A stretch of DNA of 64,000 bases from Neotamlana sargassicola (GTDB lineage Bacteria > Bacteroidota > Bacteroidia > Flavobacteriales > Flavobacteriaceae), in NCBI RefSeq assembly GCF_020523965.1, contig NZ_JAJAPX010000002.1:682001-746000 (forward strand), given 5' to 3'. Made by a program: the position numbers and the translations under genes. Position 1 is the first letter of the stretch. Each line of letters opens with the position of its first letter. Positions 28,904 through 38,096 of the stretch are shown here, piece after piece. The notes beneath the pieces are model-generated. The model made no database searches. It saw only the letters and a list, made by a program, of their open reading frames with translations, and was not told the origin of the DNA.

Positions 28904-29548
28904 ATGAAAAAAAAAGCACTGTTACTAGGAGTTTTTGTTTTACTTTATTGCTATAATTTAAATGGACAAAACTCTACTATTGAATTTGGAATTACGTTTG
29001 GAGGAAATTTTTCGCAATTTACTCCAGAACATAAAGTAGGCGGAATTACTTATCTTGATTATAAACCAAAACTTGGCTTTTTTGCAGGAGGCTATGCAAA
29101 TGTTATTATAGGAAATAATTTTAACATGCAACCAGAATTAATGTTTGCTAGCCAAGGTACAAATATTTTAGTCGAGGATATACAAGTTTATGATTCTGAA
29201 GGATTCCTTATATCTGATTCAGATTATGAATCTAAAATAAACGAGTTTACCATTATATTGCCAATTGTTTTTCAGTATTTATTTAATGATGTTTTTTATA
29301 TTGAGGCTGGACCACAATTAGGTTACATTTTTAATGTAAAAGAAAAAGTAAAGAAAAGTCCTTTTGAGTATAATGCAACAAATAACACATTTGAGAGTAA
29401 TGTGTTTGACTTAGGATTAACTTTAGGTTTTGGGTATAAAATCGCTGAAAATTTAGCTGTTAATCTTAGATATTTTTTGGGGATAATTGAAAGAAATGGC
29501 ACATTAAAATCTTCAGTTCTCAATTGTGGAGTTCAATTTAAATTGTAG
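28904..29548 (+). CDS. PorT-like outer-membrane beta-barrel protein
   Basis: A 214-residue secreted protein with a signal peptide (LLGVFVLLYCYNLNGQ) and eight-strand-type barrel features: FGITFGGNFSQF, PKLGFFAGGYANVIIG, FYIEAGPQLGYIFN, LGLTLGFGYKIAENLAVNLRYFLG. This is the common 'porin family / PorT' barrel of Bacteroidota, without a sure function. It is 37 bp after parC, yet is not expected to be related in function. Confidence 0.8.
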   Translation: MKKKALLLGVFVLLYCYNLNGQNSTIEFGITFGGNFSQFTPEHKVGGITYLDYKPKLGFFAGGYANVIIGNNFNMQPELMFASQGTNILVEDIQVYDSEGFLISDSDYESKINEFTIILPIVFQYLFNDVFYIEAGPQLGYIFNVKEKVKKSPFEYNATNNTFESNVFDLGLTLGFGYKIAENLAVNLRYFLGIIERNGTLKSSVLNCGVQFKL

Positions 29549-29604
29549 TAAACAACGTTCTAACCTCAATAAAATTAATAAAACTTAAAAGAAAGTATAA
29601 TTCT

Positions 29605-31503
29605 ATGAAGCTTAAATTTATCGTTCTTTTTTTTGTCGGATTGGTTAATACGTTTTTGTTTGCTAATAACGATTTTGAAAAATATTTACTATTTACTCCT
29701 CAAGAAATAGCTGTAAATACCGATTCGGTTGTCATTTATAATGACGAAGTAGCTGTTTTGAAAGCGTTTTTAAATTCTAGTATCACTGAAGCTTCAGCTG
29801 GAAAATTTAATATATCAACTACAAAAAGTGATTATAAAATATGTTTCGAAATCGATGCTAATTTAAAGGGATTTGATGCTTTTCAGTTAGAAATAAATAC
29901 TTCAAACGTCACCTTAGTTGCAAAAAACTTAAATGCGCTACGCTACGGAAAGCAAACATTACTAAGGTTGCTAAATTATGCTCAAACCGAGAACGAATTT
30001 GTTCCGTATACTAAAATTAGTGATTGGGCAAATTTTGAGAAACGCGGTTATATGCTCGATGTAAGCCGCGATAAGGTGCCAACTATGGCAAGCATTTATT
30101 TGTTAATAGATCAGTTGGCGCAATGGCGTATAAACGAATTTCAGTTGTATACCGAACATACTTTTGCTTATAGAAACCATAAAGTGGTTTGGGAAAATGC
30201 GAGTCCGTTAACCGCAGATCAAATAAAAGAAATTGATAGTTATTGCCTAAAAAAAGGTATTGATTTAGTGCCAAACCAAAATTCGTTTGGCCATATGGAA
30301 AATTGGCTAAAACATGATGCCTATTTAGATTTATGTGAATGCGAAACCGACTGTAAAACCATTTGGGGAAATAGAAAGCGCACCGCATTAGCACCGACGA
30401 ACCCCAATTCGTTGGCTTTGATGCAAGAATTGTACACCGAATTATTACCCAATTTTTCGAGTAAATATGTAAATATTGGCGGTGATGAAACCGTAGAATT
30501 AGGCTTAGGAAAATCTAAAGCCTTAAGCGACTCTATAGGTAAAGGTAAAGTGTATTTAAATTTTTTAAAAAAACTAAATAACGAAATTGTTAAAAACGGC
30601 AGGCAAAGCCAGTTTTGGGGCGATATTGTTTTAAATCACCCAGAACTTATAAAAGACATTCCAAAAAACATGACGGCCTTAGTTTGGGGTTACGATGCTA
30701 CTTATCCGTTTGATAAAAATTTAGAAAAGTTTCATGATGCTAATCTCGATTTTTATGTGTGTCCTGGTACATCGAGTTGGCGTTCTGAAATTGGTAGAAA
30801 TTACAACGCTTTTATAAACCTAAAAAACGCAGCGATTGAAGGTGAAAAGTATGGAGCAAAAGGATATTTAATTACCGATTGGGGCGATTTTGGGCATTTC
30901 CAGCCGAAATCTGTGAGTTATCCAGCATTAGTTTTGGGGGCAAATTATGCTTGGAATTATTCAGATAAAACCGTCGAAAATTTAGAGTTTCTGTTAAATC
31001 AATATGTTTTTAATGATGATACAGGTAATACGGCAAAAGCTATTTTAACATTAGGAAATGCTTATTTAAAAGCCAATATTCCTGCTGGTAATGCAAATGC
31101 TTATCATTTAATGCTTAGACGATTTCGTTGGACTATGAAAGGGCATTACCAAACCAAACATTTAACAAAAAATGGCTTATTAGCTGCCCAAATAGAAATA
31201 GAAAAGGGGTTAAGTCAATTAGAACTCGCTAATCCGCAAGCCCCAGATGGCGAAACAATTATTACAGAACTACAACAAGCGTCGAAGTTGGCATTATTTG
31301 GTATTAAACTTGGTTTAGCACGTTTGGAAGCCAGAAATATGGCAACCCATAAAATACCAATTAAAAAAAGAAAGTTACTGGCCACCGAACTTTCAAAATT
31401 AATCGATAACCATAAAACGGTTTGGTTACTTAGGAATCGAGAAGGAGGTTTAAAAGATTCGGTAGAAAAACTGGAGGACTTAGTAAACTATTTACAACAA
31501 TGA
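29605..31503 (+). CDS. Glycoside hydrolase family 20 beta-N-acetylhexosaminidase
   Basis: A secreted enzyme of 632 residues (signal MKLKFIVLFFVGLVNTFLFA) that probably removes terminal GlcNAc/GalNAc. An N-terminal GH20b-like domain (to about 140) leads into the TIM barrel: KRGYMLDVSRDKVPT, QNSFGHMENWL, and the catalytic Asp-Glu pair D294-E295 in NIGGDETVE, which supports substrate-assisted catalysis. A C-terminal helical region of about 150 residues is present. Its stop overlaps the next gene by 4 bp. Peptidoglycan or chitin fragment recycling is a guess. Confidence 0.88.
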   Translation: MKLKFIVLFFVGLVNTFLFANNDFEKYLLFTPQEIAVNTDSVVIYNDEVAVLKAFLNSSITEASAGKFNISTTKSDYKICFEIDANLKGFDAFQLEINTSNVTLVAKNLNALRYGKQTLLRLLNYAQTENEFVPYTKISDWANFEKRGYMLDVSRDKVPTMASIYLLIDQLAQWRINEFQLYTEHTFAYRNHKVVWENASPLTADQIKEIDSYCLKKGIDLVPNQNSFGHMENWLKHDAYLDLCECETDCKTIWGNRKRTALAPTNPNSLALMQELYTELLPNFSSKYVNIGGDETVELGLGKSKALSDSIGKGKVYLNFLKKLNNEIVKNGRQSQFWGDIVLNHPELIKDIPKNMTALVWGYDATYPFDKNLEKFHDANLDFYVCPGTSSWRSEIGRNYNAFINLKNAAIEGEKYGAKGYLITDWGDFGHFQPKSVSYPALVLGANYAWNYSDKTVENLEFLLNQYVFNDDTGNTAKAILTLGNAYLKANIPAGNANAYHLMLRRFRWTMKGHYQTKHLTKNGLLAAQIEIEKGLSQLELANPQAPDGETIITELQQASKLALFGIKLGLARLEARNMATHKIPIKKRKLLATELSKLIDNHKTVWLLRNREGGLKDSVEKLEDLVNYLQQ

Positions 31504-32072
31504 CCGAAAAACAAAAAATGTTAAATGGTGATTTTTACGATTCTCGTGATCCGGAATTATTAAAAATGTACCATAATGCTAAAAAATTGTTGAAAGTGTA
31601 TAATAATCTAGATTCTGAATTATTAGAAGATAGAAATAAGGTTTTAGAATCGCTTTTTAAGTTTCGAGGCTCTGGCGTATGGATTGAATCTCCTTTTTTT
31701 TGTGAATATGGCGAAAATATTAGTATTGGAGAAAATACGTTTGTTAATACAAATTGTATTTTTTTAGATACGAATAAAATCACGATAGGTAAAAATGGCC
31801 TTATCGCACCTTATGTTCAAATTTATACCGCAACACATCCAATAAATGCCGCAGATAGAGTTATTATATCAAACAAAGAATCGCGTTATGTAACAGCAAC
31901 AAAGCCTGTGACCATAGGAGATAATGTTTGGATTGGAGGAAACGTAGTAATTTGCCCTGGCGTTTCCATTGGTAATAATGTTACTATTGGCGCAGGCAGC
32001 GTAGTTACTAAAAATATTCCAGACAACTCGTTGGCTTTTGGAAATCCATGCGTCATTCAAAAAAAACTATAA
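31500..32072 (+). CDS. Sugar O-acetyltransferase (maltose/galactoside type)
   Basis: A 190-residue acetyl-CoA dependent enzyme with a left-handed beta-helix of hexapeptide repeats. The start (KMLNGDFYDSRDPELLKMYHNAKKLL) matches the Mac domain of maltose O-acetyltransferases; the helix carries YGENISIGENTFVN, ITIGKNGLIAP, the catalytic-His segment TATHPINAADR and GDNVWIGGNVVICPGVSIGNN. Its ATG overlaps the GH20 stop (ATGA), so both are made from one message and may act on the same amino sugar. Confidence 0.88.
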   Translation: MTEKQKMLNGDFYDSRDPELLKMYHNAKKLLKVYNNLDSELLEDRNKVLESLFKFRGSGVWIESPFFCEYGENISIGENTFVNTNCIFLDTNKITIGKNGLIAPYVQIYTATHPINAADRVIISNKESRYVTATKPVTIGDNVWIGGNVVICPGVSIGNNVTIGAGSVVTKNIPDNSLAFGNPCVIQKKL

Positions 32073-32086
32073 CCTATACTTCGCTC

Positions 32087-33379
32087 TTATTTTACACGAA
32101 GTAACCAAACTTTATTAAACCCATCTTCTTTTTGTTTGCCAAAAGTGCGTTCAACGGCTAAATCTTTATCATCGTAACGATCTACATAAATATAGTAGAA
32201 TTTATCACCATTTTTACGTCCTGCTCTGGCATAAATGCCTTGAGATTTTAAACGTTCTACTTCTTTGTTGGCATTGCTTTCGTTAACAAAACTTCCTAAA
32301 ATTATATAATAACCAGATTTTAAGACACCGTTTACAATATCGGAAGGAGAATCTTCACTCATTACAGGTGTTGAGATAATGTTATCTTCGTCTGTATTGG
32401 TCTCTGGAATAACCTCTTCAGCAATTTCTTCTGTTTCTACAATTTCTTCAACGGTTTCAACAATTGTAGGTTCTGGTTTTTTTTCTTTCTTTTTTCTACC
32501 TAATTTTTCTCTACTTCGTTTAACGTTAGCTAACCATTCTGGTATTTCTTGTTCTTTTGGTGTTAAATCTACAGAAACCCCGACAGAATGCACACGATTA
32601 AAGTTTTGCGAACCTAAGGCACTTTCAAGAGAGTAGCTTACTCTAAAATATTTAAAAAAGCGTCCGCTAATGACGGTATTAAAAGAGTAATCGTCCTTAT
32701 AGCTTAAAGCCAATTCGTAATTGCCTTTGTAATTAATATTAGCAACACCTTCAACAATGTTTAAGTCGCTGTAAGAATTGTATTTTGCCATAGGCGTAAT
32801 CCTTAAATTATCAGAAACTCTTATTCTGTAGGCTGCATATGCAGTATAGCCATCACTACTGGTTAAGGGTTCGGTTGGAGCTAAAGACAAATCATTTTGA
32901 ATAGGGTATGTTGTTAAAAAACCACCAATGGTTAAGTTAAAATTAGTGTAATGCGCCCCCAATTTATAAACAGAACTAAAGCTATTATCGTTCGATGATC
33001 TATTTTCGTTAACTCTATCTATACCAATTGAAGCTCCTAGGTTAATGTAATTAAATTCGTTACCTAAATTAAATTTAAACCGTGTATTTAAAAATAGTTG
33101 TGTATAATGATAAATTTGATAACTATGATTTGAGTAATCTAAACCAAAAGCGAAATTATCAAAAGGAGCTAATTGTGCATTTACATATTGTGATGTGTTA
33201 GATATGTTTGTGTCTGAAGCCTGAATAATTCCTGTCATGTTATAACGACCATTTAAAGCTAAAAATGAAGGGTCGTCTAAATATGGATTTATAGGATTTT
33301 GATTAGGAAAAACTACACGTTGGCCAAATATTGAAACTGAGACGAATAGAAATAATACAATGCAGTAGGCCTTTTTCAT
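32087..33379 (-). CDS. PorP/SprF family type IX secretion protein with C-terminal SPOR domain
   Basis: A 430-residue protein: signal peptide (LFLFVSVSIFGQ), then a PorP/SprF-type barrel of about 270 residues (VFPNQNPINPYLDDPSFLAL start; LGASIGIDRVNEN; YELALSYKDDYSFN), a charged Lys/Glu-rich linker (KKKEKKPEPTIVETVEEIVE) and a C-terminal SPOR domain (SGYYIILGSFVNESNANKEVERL). PorP/SprF proteins anchor or present type IX secreted proteins; SPOR domains bind denuded peptidoglycan. The fusion would tie the barrel to the cell wall. Single-gene unit. Confidence 0.85.
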   Translation of the reverse strand: MKKAYCIVLFLFVSVSIFGQRVVFPNQNPINPYLDDPSFLALNGRYNMTGIIQASDTNISNTSQYVNAQLAPFDNFAFGLDYSNHSYQIYHYTQLFLNTRFKFNLGNEFNYINLGASIGIDRVNENRSSNDNSFSSVYKLGAHYTNFNLTIGGFLTTYPIQNDLSLAPTEPLTSSDGYTAYAAYRIRVSDNLRITPMAKYNSYSDLNIVEGVANINYKGNYELALSYKDDYSFNTVISGRFFKYFRVSYSLESALGSQNFNRVHSVGVSVDLTPKEQEIPEWLANVKRSREKLGRKKKEKKPEPTIVETVEEIVETEEIAEEVIPETNTDEDNIISTPVMSEDSPSDIVNGVLKSGYYIILGSFVNESNANKEVERLKSQGIYARAGRKNGDKFYYIYVDRYDDKDLAVERTFGKQKEDGFNKVWLLRVK

Positions 33380-33476
33380 GATTTGAAGCTTTTATATGAA
33401 GTAAAGTTAAAAAAAATACAATAGTTACGATTATAATCCTTTTACAAAACTATATGTAACTTAAAATTAAACCGAA

Positions 33477-34262
33477 TTATTGTTTTTTAGTGGTTTTAAA
33501 GTTTAAAAACTCTACAAAAAGTGAAAAGGCAATGGCAAAATACAAATACCCCTTTGGTATGGCGCCAACCTCGTTACCGAATAATTTGGTGTGCGATAGG
33601 TGAGCGGCTTCGGTAATTAGCATAAAGCCAATAAGAATTAAAAAGGCTAAGCCAAGTAGCTGTATACTAGGGTGATTATTTATGAATTTACGAATTGGAT
33701 TTGCAAACCCAATCATGATGGTTATTGAAATTACAACAGCAATTATCATGAGTACTAAAGTGTAATTATGGTTTGGGTGTAAACCGTTTGTCATACCAAC
33801 CGCAGTAAGTATAGAATCGATTGAAAATATAAAGTCTATAATTAAAATTTGTGTTATGGCTTGCTTTAGGCTTTGCATTTTTTTGCCTTTAAGATTTTGT
33901 TCACTGTGGTTGGGGTGTTCAACTTTTTCATGAATTTCGCTAGTACTTTTATATATTAAAAAAATACCACCAACAAAAAGTATTACGGCTTGCCAACTTA
34001 TGCCGGCATGAAACCACGTTAGGTTAATGGTGTAAAAAGGTTCTTTTAAACCTACTAAAAAACTAACAAAAAACAATAAAATAATACGCTGCGCCATGGC
34101 TAAAAGTAAACCAATATTTGTGGCTTTACTTCGTTGGTTTTCTGGTAATTTGTTGGCTGCAATAGATATGAATACAATATTATCGATCCCTAAAATAATT
34201 TCTAAAAAAGTTAAGGTTAGTAACGCCATTATAGCGTCTGTTGTAAGTAAAAAATCTATCAC
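33477..34262 (-). CDS. TerC family integral membrane protein
   Basis: A 261-residue membrane protein with seven to eight hydrophobic segments. The TerC signature appears in two acidic membrane motifs, LEIILGIDNIVFISIAANKL and IDFIFSIDSILTAVGMTNG, whose Asp residues are thought to bind a metal ion. Family members are linked to manganese export and tellurite resistance; here the substrate is not clear. It is a single-gene unit downstream of the peroxidase terminator. Confidence 0.9.
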   Translation of the reverse strand: MIDFLLTTDAIMALLTLTFLEIILGIDNIVFISIAANKLPENQRSKATNIGLLLAMAQRIILLFFVSFLVGLKEPFYTINLTWFHAGISWQAVILFVGGIFLIYKSTSEIHEKVEHPNHSEQNLKGKKMQSLKQAITQILIIDFIFSIDSILTAVGMTNGLHPNHNYTLVLMIIAVVISITIMIGFANPIRKFINNHPSIQLLGLAFLILIGFMLITEAAHLSHTKLFGNEVGAIPKGYLYFAIAFSLFVEFLNFKTTKKQ

Positions 34263-34312
34263 AATAAAAAAGGTGTTTATATCAAAGCTAATGAAAAATT
34301 AGACACAAAAAT

Positions 34313-34350
34313 AAAGCTTCAAAACATTTATGTATTTGTTTTGAAGCTTT
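34313..34350 (-). terminator. Terminator of the dihaem peroxidase gene
   Basis: Perfect 13-bp stem AAAGCTTCAAAAC / GTTTTGAAGCTTT with a 12-nt loop, followed on the minus strand by ATTTTTG. It lies 27 bp after the peroxidase stop. Confidence 0.85.
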
Positions 34351-34376
34351 ACAATTCGTAAACCTAATATTTGTGT

Positions 34377-36194
34377 TTAATAGTTTTCGTAATCTTTATC
34401 GGTTAAAGTATTCATAAAGGCTATTATAGCTTGTTGCTCTTCTATGGTTAAATCTAAATTATCAAAAGGAAGTGTTTGGTGTGGTAAATTAAAACCTAAG
34501 CCGCCACCGCCGCCTTGGTTATAAAAATCTAGCACTTCTTCTAAAGTATTGTAAACACCGTTGTGCATGTATGGCGCTGTTAAGGTTATGTTTCTCACAG
34601 TTGGTGTTTTAAACATGCCTTTGTGTAAATCTTCTTTAAATTTCCAGTAGTAGCCATAATCATCATCTAATGCTTTATTCGCTTTGGTTTCTGGTACGCC
34701 AATAACCTCTTTTTCAGTTTCGCTATAAAATGGCGGTACCGTACCGTTTGTTAATGGCATAAAATGACAGGTAGCGCAAAGGGCTTTACCCATAAATAAG
34801 TTATAGCCAAGTTTTTCTTGTGGCGTAAAGGTGTTTTCTTCGCCTCTAATGTTTTTATCGAATTTTGAATTAAAGCCGTTTAGTGTAGCTACAAACGATG
34901 ATAAAGCTCTAATAACAACACGGTTGTTTTTTGGTACGCTACCGTAGGCTTCTTTAAACAGATTGATGTATGTAGAATCTGTTAAAATTTCATCTGAAAA
35001 TTGATGCACTTCGGTATTAAATTCTTTTTTGTTTGTAAATACCATGCCTATTTGTCCGGTAATGGTGCTGGCTCTACCATCCCAAAAAAAGTTTTTTTGA
35101 TATACGCTATTTATCAAGGTTGGGGTGTTGCGCTCTAAATTATTGCCAGTATTATCTTTACCTAAAGCTAAACCATCGGCATAGCCTTTTTCTGGTAAAT
35201 GGCAAGATGCACAGGCTAAAGTTTGTGTTTTGGAGATTTTTTTGTCGAAGAATAGTTTTTTGCCTAGTTCAACTTGTTTTTTTGTTGGGTTTTTATCGTT
35301 TACATCAACAAAATAATTGGTGTTAAACGCATTGTTTTCAAAAAAAGTAGGAGCATTGAAGTTAAAAGGATACCAGTCTGTTGGTTCCCAAAGGTCGCTT
35401 ACTTTTCTAATTTCTACCCAATTTCTGGTAATTTCATTTAAATAGTCTCGGGTAAATGTAAACCTATCAAAAGTTATAAAATCGGTATTGTTGTTTATGT
35501 ATTTTACGGCGTTTTCAATATTAGATTTAAACGCGCTATCGAGGTCTTTGTTATTAGAAATAATTACAGATTGAAGCGTGTTTTTGTAAACAAATAATAA
35601 ACTTTCTAAGGAAGTGGCTGTTTCTTTAATGCTTAATTGGCTTACAGGTGTATCGAACCCTGCCATAGCTAAACTTACCAAGCGCATTAATTGTTGGTGT
35701 GTTGATACAAAAAAGCGTTTAGGGTTTAGGGGTCTTTTTTCAATATCTTTTTTTAAAACATTTAGTAAACCATGGGTAATAAATACTTCATTTTCGAAAT
35801 CGGCTTTTGTAGTTTCTTGGGTGTAAATGCTTTCTTCTATTTTTTGAAAACCTACAGGTTTTAATATTTTACCATTATCTTCTTTATAAATGGGTAGCGC
35901 GGGTCCATTGGCTCGATGCCCAACTTCTGGGTTTAAATGTGATGCAAAAGGTTCCGCTTTTTTAAATGCAATTCTCGCTTGTTTAAAATAAAATTTTGCG
36001 TTTTTACCATTAAAACCTTCCATTTTTAAGCTATCTAAATAGCTTAAGGCCTGCTTAATATTGGTTAAATAATATTGATGAGCGATGTCCCAATTAATTT
36101 TATTTGGAATAGGTTGAGTATGTTCTTCTTTACATGATGTAATCCCAATTAAAGCAGTGAATACGATTAGTTTTAATAATAAATTTTTATACAT
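34377..36194 (-). CDS. Cytochrome c peroxidase lipoprotein with long helical N-terminal domain
   Basis: A 605-residue periplasmic lipoprotein (ALIGITSC, cysteine at 21). Residues 25-300 form a mostly helical domain unlike standard peroxidases; the C-terminal part (about 305-600) is a dihaem cytochrome c peroxidase/MauG-type domain with CASCH at 328 and CATCH at 473, plus FDKKISKTQTLACASCH and FKTPTVRNITLTAPYMHNG. Standard members have about 350 residues, so the N-terminal 270 are extra and may be imelysin-like (inference). It follows the PhoX-like gene, from which an 81-bp gap with a hairpin separates it. Confidence 0.85.
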   Translation of the reverse strand: MYKNLLLKLIVFTALIGITSCKEEHTQPIPNKINWDIAHQYYLTNIKQALSYLDSLKMEGFNGKNAKFYFKQARIAFKKAEPFASHLNPEVGHRANGPALPIYKEDNGKILKPVGFQKIEESIYTQETTKADFENEVFITHGLLNVLKKDIEKRPLNPKRFFVSTHQQLMRLVSLAMAGFDTPVSQLSIKETATSLESLLFVYKNTLQSVIISNNKDLDSAFKSNIENAVKYINNNTDFITFDRFTFTRDYLNEITRNWVEIRKVSDLWEPTDWYPFNFNAPTFFENNAFNTNYFVDVNDKNPTKKQVELGKKLFFDKKISKTQTLACASCHLPEKGYADGLALGKDNTGNNLERNTPTLINSVYQKNFFWDGRASTITGQIGMVFTNKKEFNTEVHQFSDEILTDSTYINLFKEAYGSVPKNNRVVIRALSSFVATLNGFNSKFDKNIRGEENTFTPQEKLGYNLFMGKALCATCHFMPLTNGTVPPFYSETEKEVIGVPETKANKALDDDYGYYWKFKEDLHKGMFKTPTVRNITLTAPYMHNGVYNTLEEVLDFYNQGGGGGLGFNLPHQTLPFDNLDLTIEEQQAIIAFMNTLTDKDYENY

Positions 36195-36223
36195 AATGTT
36201 TTAATAATTATAAAAACAAAAGA

Positions 36224-36246
36224 ATCTCCATTGTAACAATGGAGAT
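36224..36246 (-). terminator. Hairpin between the PhoX-like and peroxidase genes
   Basis: Perfect 10-bp stem ATCTCCATTG / CAATGGAGAT with a 3-nt loop, followed on the minus strand by TCTTTTGTTTTT. It is either the terminator of the PhoX-like gene or an intercistronic structure that lowers readthrough into the peroxidase gene. Confidence 0.7.
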
Positions 36247-36275
36247 CTTTTATTTATTTAAAAAAGTGTTTTCTT

Positions 36276-37820
36276 TTATCTAGGAAGCCCTTTTAATAAA
36301 ACGATTTGAGACGCTTGGTCGTCTTCGTATGATGTGTTTTCATGTCCATCTAAACTTGTGAAATCGCTGTTTTCCCAATAGTGAGGTTGTACAGCAAGAA
36401 TAAATGTGTTGGCTACACCTACTTTATCCGATACATCTATTAATGCACCAAACTCACCGCTGAAACCAGTACTAAAGTTAGGATCTAAATCTTGACGAAC
36501 AACTAACTCTAACACTTGGTTAATGTTGTTTCCACTTAGGTCTGATTGGTAAATGTAAGCCGCGTGGTTTCTGTCAAAAGAATTTGGGTCTTCTTGCACA
36601 TAAACAAAGTTTTCTGTAACACAAATGTTGTCTGGACTTTGTAAGTCGTTTAAGTTTCCGTCCATATTATTAGTGTCTGTATTTCCGCTAATAATTTGCG
36701 TTAGTTTACCAACAAGAGGGTTTGTTTCGTCTAATTCTAATTTGTAAACTGTTCCCCAATCGTTGTACGTACCTCTACCTGGGCCACGACCTGTAACAGC
36801 AAAATATACATTTCTTGCATTGGCATCGTCTCCTTTTTGGTAATCTACGTCTTCAACTCTCATAAATTGAGAAGCATTAACAGCGTTACAAGCGGTTTCC
36901 ATTTCGTTCTTAGTTAAGTTTGCACCGTCAACTATTTCAACAAATTCTACACTGTATTCTGTTTGGAAATCTAGGTTACTTTCGTCGTATTGTGTGTCAG
37001 CATCTACTGCTTGAACTCCACCAGCACCATCAGAAACTTCGGTAAATTTTAAAACATATACTTTACCTCCAGTTAGGTCTGCATCTCCTGCTTCAGAATA
37101 ATACATAGTTACTTGTCCTTCAGAGTCGCTAGAATCATCATCTCCACCAATAATAACTGTTTTACCAGAATAGGCGTCTTTTGGAAGAGGTACAGCATTT
37201 TCCCAAGAAAATTCTCCTAATGCGTCTAAACCAAAATCGGCAGTAGGTGTTGGAGTTTCTACCCAAGGATCTATACCTTTAACATCGTAGTTTATAGATT
37301 CTGAAGCAGATAAAAATAAATCTGAAGTTCCGCCATGAATTTCGCTTTCCCACATGGTTCCAGAACATTGTCTTGCGAAATCTGCTACGCCAGAGTTTAA
37401 TAAATAGTCTCCAGAAATAGGATTCATAAATTCATCGAAACGTATTCTAGCTACCGCATAACTGTCTTCGCAGTTAACCACATACATGTAACCATCGCCA
37501 TCTTTTAAAAAGCCTGCACCATCTGCAGATCCGGCTAATTGAAAACCATCAATAACATCGGGTGTTGATACTAAAGAATAGGCTTCAACAAAATTAAATT
37601 GAGTAGCCATTGCAACCAGAGGAGAGGTAGCCGATTTATTTTCAAACATGGTTGGAGTTTCAGTTAAGTCTTCACCATCTTCACCGTCTTCGCCATCTTC
37701 ACCGTCTTGTCCGTCAACGCCATCAATTCCGTTTTTTCCATCTTCAACATCACAGCTAACTAAGGTAGCAGTAGATGTAAGTACAAATAATAATAAAAAG
37801 ATTTGTAATAGTTTTTTCAT
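36276..37820 (-). CDS. PhoX-like beta-propeller lipoprotein with collagen-like stretch
   Basis: A 514-residue lipoprotein (TATLVSC, cysteine at 23). Directly after the anchor are eight Gly-X-Y triplets (residues 28-51, mostly GED), then a beta-propeller-like body with FMRVEDVDY, YFAVTGRGPGRG and DLQSPDNICVTENFVYVQED, which recall PhoX-family (DUF839) proteins. PhoX is a calcium/iron alkaline phosphatase; I could not confirm all active-site residues, so 'PhoX-like' is a fold-level call. It is upstream of the dihaem peroxidase on the same strand. No Pho box was recognised in the 276-bp gap to bshC. Confidence 0.65.
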   Translation of the reverse strand: MKKLLQIFLLLFVLTSTATLVSCDVEDGKNGIDGVDGQDGEDGEDGEDGEDLTETPTMFENKSATSPLVAMATQFNFVEAYSLVSTPDVIDGFQLAGSADGAGFLKDGDGYMYVVNCEDSYAVARIRFDEFMNPISGDYLLNSGVADFARQCSGTMWESEIHGGTSDLFLSASESINYDVKGIDPWVETPTPTADFGLDALGEFSWENAVPLPKDAYSGKTVIIGGDDDSSDSEGQVTMYYSEAGDADLTGGKVYVLKFTEVSDGAGGVQAVDADTQYDESNLDFQTEYSVEFVEIVDGANLTKNEMETACNAVNASQFMRVEDVDYQKGDDANARNVYFAVTGRGPGRGTYNDWGTVYKLELDETNPLVGKLTQIISGNTDTNNMDGNLNDLQSPDNICVTENFVYVQEDPNSFDRNHAAYIYQSDLSGNNINQVLELVVRQDLDPNFSTGFSGEFGALIDVSDKVGVANTFILAVQPHYWENSDFTSLDGHENTSYEDDQASQIVLLKGLPR

Positions 37821-38096
37821 GAGTTTTTGTTCTATTTTTTGTTGTTAATTTGATGTGGTAAAACTATAATTTAAAGAAGCCGTAATTGTTAACTTATTAA
37901 GGTGCTTGTTTTAAAATATTGTTAGACTAACTTTACCAAGGTTACCTCGGTATTAATATTTAAAATGAGTTTAAATAGTGTGTAGGAAAACATTTTAAAT
38001 TCCCAAGAGATAGGAAATTGAAAGCCTTTTCTTAACTTAATTTTTAGAAATTAACAATTGCAATAGCCGTATATTTACGGTTTCTTATAATCAACC

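Noticed and set aside
32379-32636. Plus-strand Ser/Thr/Val-rich 85-codon ORF
   Set aside because: Antisense to the Glu/Lys-rich linker of the PorP-SPOR protein; composition bias explains it.
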